Source of the DNA: Alphaproteobacteria bacterium UBA6038 | GTDB taxonomy: Bacteria > Pseudomonadota > Alphaproteobacteria > Micropepsales > Micropepsaceae | DNA length: 15,772 nucleotides | Assembly: GCA_002429315.1 (NCBI GenBank) | Contig: DIZC01000109.1 | Location: 2,720-18,491 of the forward strand | Direction of reading: 5' to 3' | In this document: in pieces, positions 13,295 to 15,772 of the stretch | Numbering within the stretch: the stretch's first letter is position 1 | Layout: each line of letters opens with the position of its first letter | The notes under the pieces: generated by a model | Told to the model about the DNA's origin: nothing | Databases searched by the model: none | Seen by the model: the letters and a program-made list of their open reading frames with translations, nothing else | Translations under genes and position numbers: made by a program

Positions 13295-14053
13295 TTAGCG
13301 GCGAATAATGTCTCTGAACGCAAGCTGGCTGTCGAAGAGCGCACGCACGATGAGTTGTGTGCGTGTCGCAACCCCATAACGCCGCTTAGCCGTTTCAATG
13401 TGCTGATGAACGGTTTGGTTGCTGATGCCCAGCAGCTGGCCCGCATCGGTGTCGGACTTGCCGCGGGCAGCTAACACGATGCAGTCGAGCTGACGTGAGC
13501 TTAGGTGCGGAACGGTGGGCGCTCTGCAGTTTGATGATTGTTCGCCAGCGATTTGCGCTAGACGCCGTGCAGCTTCAAAGGCAAAGCATCCGACATATTG
13601 CGCGATTGGCAGTACGCTAGCCCCTATTGTTTTCCCAAATGTCGTGACGAAATTGCACGAACCCGAGCATTCGCCAGGCAGGTGGATGGGAACGGTGAAT
13701 CCTTCGCCCAGTCCAGCTGCTCTTGATTCGGAAAGAATTGTCTTCTGTCGCTCATTGAGGGGGATGAGTAGGTGGATATCCGACCACAGAAACCCCACAA
13801 TTGCTTTTTGACAAGCAGTCACCGCGGGGTCATCGGCGAGGTACCCTCGCTCCGCGAACCGCTCCGCCCAGGAATGGGGATAGTTTGCGATCTGTAGGAG
13901 AGTGCCTGACACGACGCGGACGTGGTGGCCAAGGGCGTAATAGCGGAAGCCCAAGCTCCGTGACATGCCATCGAGAACGCCACTTAATTCTTGCAGATTT
14001 TGGGCTTCGTTGGCATTGCGAATAAAGCCCTGAACGTCCCGAAACTGCCCCAT
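13295..14053 (-). CDS. LuxR-family transcriptional regulator with autoinducer-binding domain
   Basis: The protein has 252 residues. The N-terminal autoinducer-binding domain shows W62, F66 (usual Tyr), D75-P76 in YLADDPAV, W90 in FLWSD and G118 in GLGEGFTVPIH, which match the ligand-pocket residues W57, Y61, D70, P71, W85 and G113 of TraR. The C-terminal GerE-type HTH covers about 184-245, from LSSRQLDCIVLAARGKS to IETAKRRYGV. It is the cognate regulator candidate for the luxI gene 78 bp downstream. ATG at 14053 follows AGGGG at about 6 bp. The likely mode is acyl-HSL-dependent activation (or repression) at the palindromes in the luxR-luxI gap. Confidence 0.93.
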   Translation of the reverse strand: MGQFRDVQGFIRNANEAQNLQELSGVLDGMSRSLGFRYYALGHHVRVVSGTLLQIANYPHSWAERFAERGYLADDPAVTACQKAIVGFLWSDIHLLIPLNERQKTILSESRAAGLGEGFTVPIHLPGECSGSCNFVTTFGKTIGASVLPIAQYVGCFAFEAARRLAQIAGEQSSNCRAPTVPHLSSRQLDCIVLAARGKSDTDAGQLLGISNQTVHQHIETAKRRYGVATRTQLIVRALFDSQLAFRDIIRR

Positions 14054-14328
14054 GCCCTACCCCTCACAGTCACTCGTCGTCGCGTTCCGCGCGCGAGTGC
14101 TTCGGCGCACTTTTCCTAACTTGGCTGCCGCTAACTGACGTTATCGAGGAACCACGAAAAGGGGAAGCTTGAACCCGGTGAAGAGGGCCCATTGCCTTGC
14201 CCGCAGCGGAGCCCGCCGTGTTTTTCTCGCAAACTGGATTTGGCTCACTCCGGTGTCTGTTGGAATTGCAGGTTTGGCGCTTTGGCGAGAGTGCGAGCAT
14301 CTACGCATTGCGAGATGTCGTTTGGCAA
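14054..14328. other. Upstream region of luxR, no gene recognised
   Basis: This stretch probably contains the luxR promoter. CACTCG (14071-14076) and CGAGTG (14094-14099) form a 6-bp inverted repeat with a 17-bp spacer, and a small hairpin-like AGTGC...GCACT follows from about 14095. No open frame here looks like a real protein. Confidence 0.35.
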
Positions 14329-14454
14329 TCGAAGACGTGAGCGGTATCGCACGGACAGGTGGTTGTAGCCGATCGCCTGGCACGCCAGTCGTTCCCTCAT
14401 CTCGTGCGCTTTCCTGAGATGGGCGACAGCCTCCCGCTTCACGGCAGGCGTGGG
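14329..14454 (-). pseudogene. IS3-family transposase (OrfB N-terminal) remnant
   Basis: About 42 residues on the minus strand, including PAVKREAVAHLRKAHEM, ERLACQAIG and SVRYRSR, match the start of IS3-family OrfB transposases (xxREAVxHL...SERRACxxIG...VRYRSR). The DDE catalytic domain is absent and the frame leaves homology on both sides. It is a small scar of an insertion sequence just upstream of luxR. Confidence 0.6.
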
Positions 14455-14583
14455 TCGGTTCACAGTGATGGACGGGGATATCAATGGAGCGGAGTCGATT
14501 GCATGAGTGGGTTGAGAAACCTGAGCTGTGGAGCTCATTGGTCATAAACATCTGGATAGTGACCACAGCGTCGATTTATGTAG

Positions 14584-14904
14584 CAAATAGGCGCTTCACG
14601 ATTTACGACATTGACCAATGTGGGCGGAGAGCGCCGGGCCCAACTTATCGAACTAGAACTGCACGAAGCAGCCGTCGCCCTAGCGCAGTTGGAGCTAGCC
14701 CGAAAGATCGCGCGGGTGGCGGGTAGTCGGCGGTCAGCTGCGAGGGCGGCGGCGCCGATCATCGTGACGGTAATGGGCGACGCCGTTCGCCCAGATATTC
14801 AGGCGCTCAACGTCCTCAAGAATCGCCAGTCAACACCGGCGGTGAATGACATCGACCGAACCGTGTCGCTGGCCGCGGTGCTGCGACATGGCATATCGAT
14901 GTGA
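14584..14904 (+). CDS. Hypothetical open frame, Ala-rich helix
   Basis: The open frame has about 106 codons. Its middle part is an Ala/Glu/Leu-rich predicted helix (ELELHEAAVALAQLELARKI). There is no ATG with a ribosome-binding site; only a TTG at 14611 is available. I do not recognise a family. It ends by overlapping the next frame (ATGTGA). It may be a gene fragment or non-coding. Confidence 0.2.
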   Translation, partial: QIGASRFTTLTNVGGERRAQLIELELHEAAVALAQLELARKIARVAGSRRSAARAAAPIIVTVMGDAVRPDIQALNVLKNRQSTPAVNDIDRTVSLAAVLRHGISM

Positions 14905-15197
14905 CGCTGTTAGCTGCCGACGTCTACGACGAAGCCAGGCACGTGATCGTGAAGGTGACACCGCGGTGGCGCACTGCCATGGCTGCTAGGGGCATCGACT
15001 GGAAGACCCATACCTTATGGGAAAAGCTGCTTGGGCGATTCGTTGAAGTAACTGGCTGGTTGCTGTTCGATGCTGAACATCGACGCGAGTCAGCAAACAC
15101 GGCGGACGCTCGTGCACGAGCCTGTCGCGCGACGGCGTGGGAAATTCACCCGGTCACTGCGCTCGACGTGCTGCCGACGTGTGGACGTCAGCACTGA
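14880..15197 (+). pseudogene. C-terminal fragment of an uncharacterised small protein family
   Basis: The plus strand encodes WHIDVTL, then VIVKVTPRWRTAMAARGIDW, then VEVTGWLLFDAEH and finally TAWEIHPVT before a stop at 15195-15197. I recognise this order of motifs from bacterial hypothetical proteins, usually with a longer N-terminal part and a signal peptide. Here the frame before 14880 shows no matching sequence. A GTG at 14901 allows a 98-residue product, but it has no clear ribosome-binding site. The function is unknown. I favour a 5'-truncated gene. Confidence 0.4.
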
Positions 15198-15285
15198 AAC
15201 CCGCGCTTAAACAAACGGAATACGGGCCGATCATTTTGGTGTAAAAGACTCCTCCAGTACGTGCCGTTCTTCGGAGGGCAGGATC

Positions 15286-15759
15286 ATGACGTTTACCCGG
15301 CGAGGCCTGTTAAGTTTTCAGCAAACGTGGGACCCAGTGCTGTTCTGGTATGCGAAGGCGGTCGGTGAACTCAAAAAGCGGGCTACCACCGACAAGACCA
15401 GCTGGAATTATCTCGCAGCCATGCACGGCTTCGACCAGCGCAAGTGGCAAGACTACGGTTATCTGAAACCGGGCGCCACACTTCCACCACAGCGCGAGCG
15501 CGACAGGTACTGGGAGCAATGCCAGCATCAGACTTGGTACTTCCTGCCTTGGCACCGCGCCTATGTTCTGTCGTTCGAGGCAATCGTGCGCGATGCGGTC
15601 GTGTCGCTTGGAGGACCAAAGGATTGGGCGCTACCCTATTGGAACTACAGCGCGAAGAATAATCCACTCGCGCTCGGTGTGCCGCAGGCCTTTAGCGAGA
15701 AGACCCGTCCGGCGAACGAAAGCGACATCGGCAAGGTCAATGGCAACACGGTGCCCAAC
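15286..15759 (+). CDS. Tyrosinase (type 3 copper oxidase), N-terminal part, cut by contig end
   Basis: The first 158 codons of a tyrosinase common-central-domain protein are present. The CuA site is visible: H47 (AAMHG), H81 and H90 in CQHQTWYFLPWHR, with the following FEAIVRD and LPYWNYS signatures. C79, two residues before H81, could form the Cys-His link known in some tyrosinases. The CuB half lies beyond the sequence. Such enzymes oxidise phenols and catechols to quinones. The N-terminus starts with TRRGLLSF, which could be the start of a short export signal but is not a clear one. GGAGG lies about 9 bp before the ATG. Codons past 15759 are adapter and should be ignored. Confidence 0.88.
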
Positions 15760-15772
15760 CTGTCTCTTATAC
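15760..15772. other. Residual Nextera/Tn5 mosaic-end adapter at the contig end
   Basis: The last 13 bases, CTGTCTCTTATAC, equal the first 13 bases of the reverse-complement Tn5 mosaic end (CTGTCTCTTATACACATCT) used in Nextera libraries. The match runs exactly to the end of the sequence, as untrimmed read-through would. It is technical, not biological. Confidence 0.9.

Noticed and set aside
1..15772. CRISPR array or tandem repeats
   Set aside because: No regularly spaced direct repeats were seen on reading through the window.

Overview
The window looks like draft-assembly DNA from a high-GC alphaproteobacterium, probably of the order Hyphomicrobiales (Rhizobiales). Supporting points are strong GC bias at third codon positions in the housekeeping-like genes and a tRNA-His that seems to lack the extra 5' G and carries A as discriminator base, a trait known mainly from alphaproteobacteria. 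The gene mix (PQQ dehydrogenase, LuxI/LuxR, small toxin-antitoxin pairs) fits but proves nothing. The last 13 bases match the Nextera/Tn5 mosaic-end adapter, so the right edge is probably a contig end with untrimmed adapter.

Left block (1-4782, all on the minus strand): the 5' end of a threonine-dehydratase-like PLP enzyme, a DUF2127 membrane protein, a TacT/TacA-type acetyltransferase toxin with its DUF1778 antitoxin, a HigB/HigA-type toxin-antitoxin pair, and a quinoprotein alcohol dehydrogenase fused to a C-terminal cytochrome c. Between the two toxin-antitoxin operons lies a 74-bp frameshifted relic of the tail of a second, related quinoprotein gene.

Middle block (4783-9960): a compact secreted copper amine oxidase on the plus strand, then an asparagine-synthase-like protein on the minus strand and tRNA-His on the plus strand. 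After these comes a cluster of gene fragments: a serine recombinase without its catalytic domain, joined within about 10 bp to a piece of a GH16 glycoside hydrolase, next to another hypothetical fragment.

Quorum-sensing block (10064-14053, all minus strand): luxR, luxI, a phytanoyl-CoA-dioxygenase-like Fe/2-oxoglutarate oxygenase, a DJ-1/PfpI protein and an ABM-VOC fusion protein. They are closely spaced (78, 38, 71 and -4 bp) and look like one autoinducer-linked operon making or modifying a small molecule. Two perfect palindromes lie in the luxR-luxI gap. This is the most interesting part of the window. The block has a visibly weaker GC bias at third codon positions than the quinoprotein gene and is flanked on both sides by fragments and mobile-element remnants, so it may have been acquired horizontally.

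Right block (14054-15772): an IS3-family transposase remnant, hypothetical fragments, and the N-terminal part of a tyrosinase that runs into the adapter sequence.
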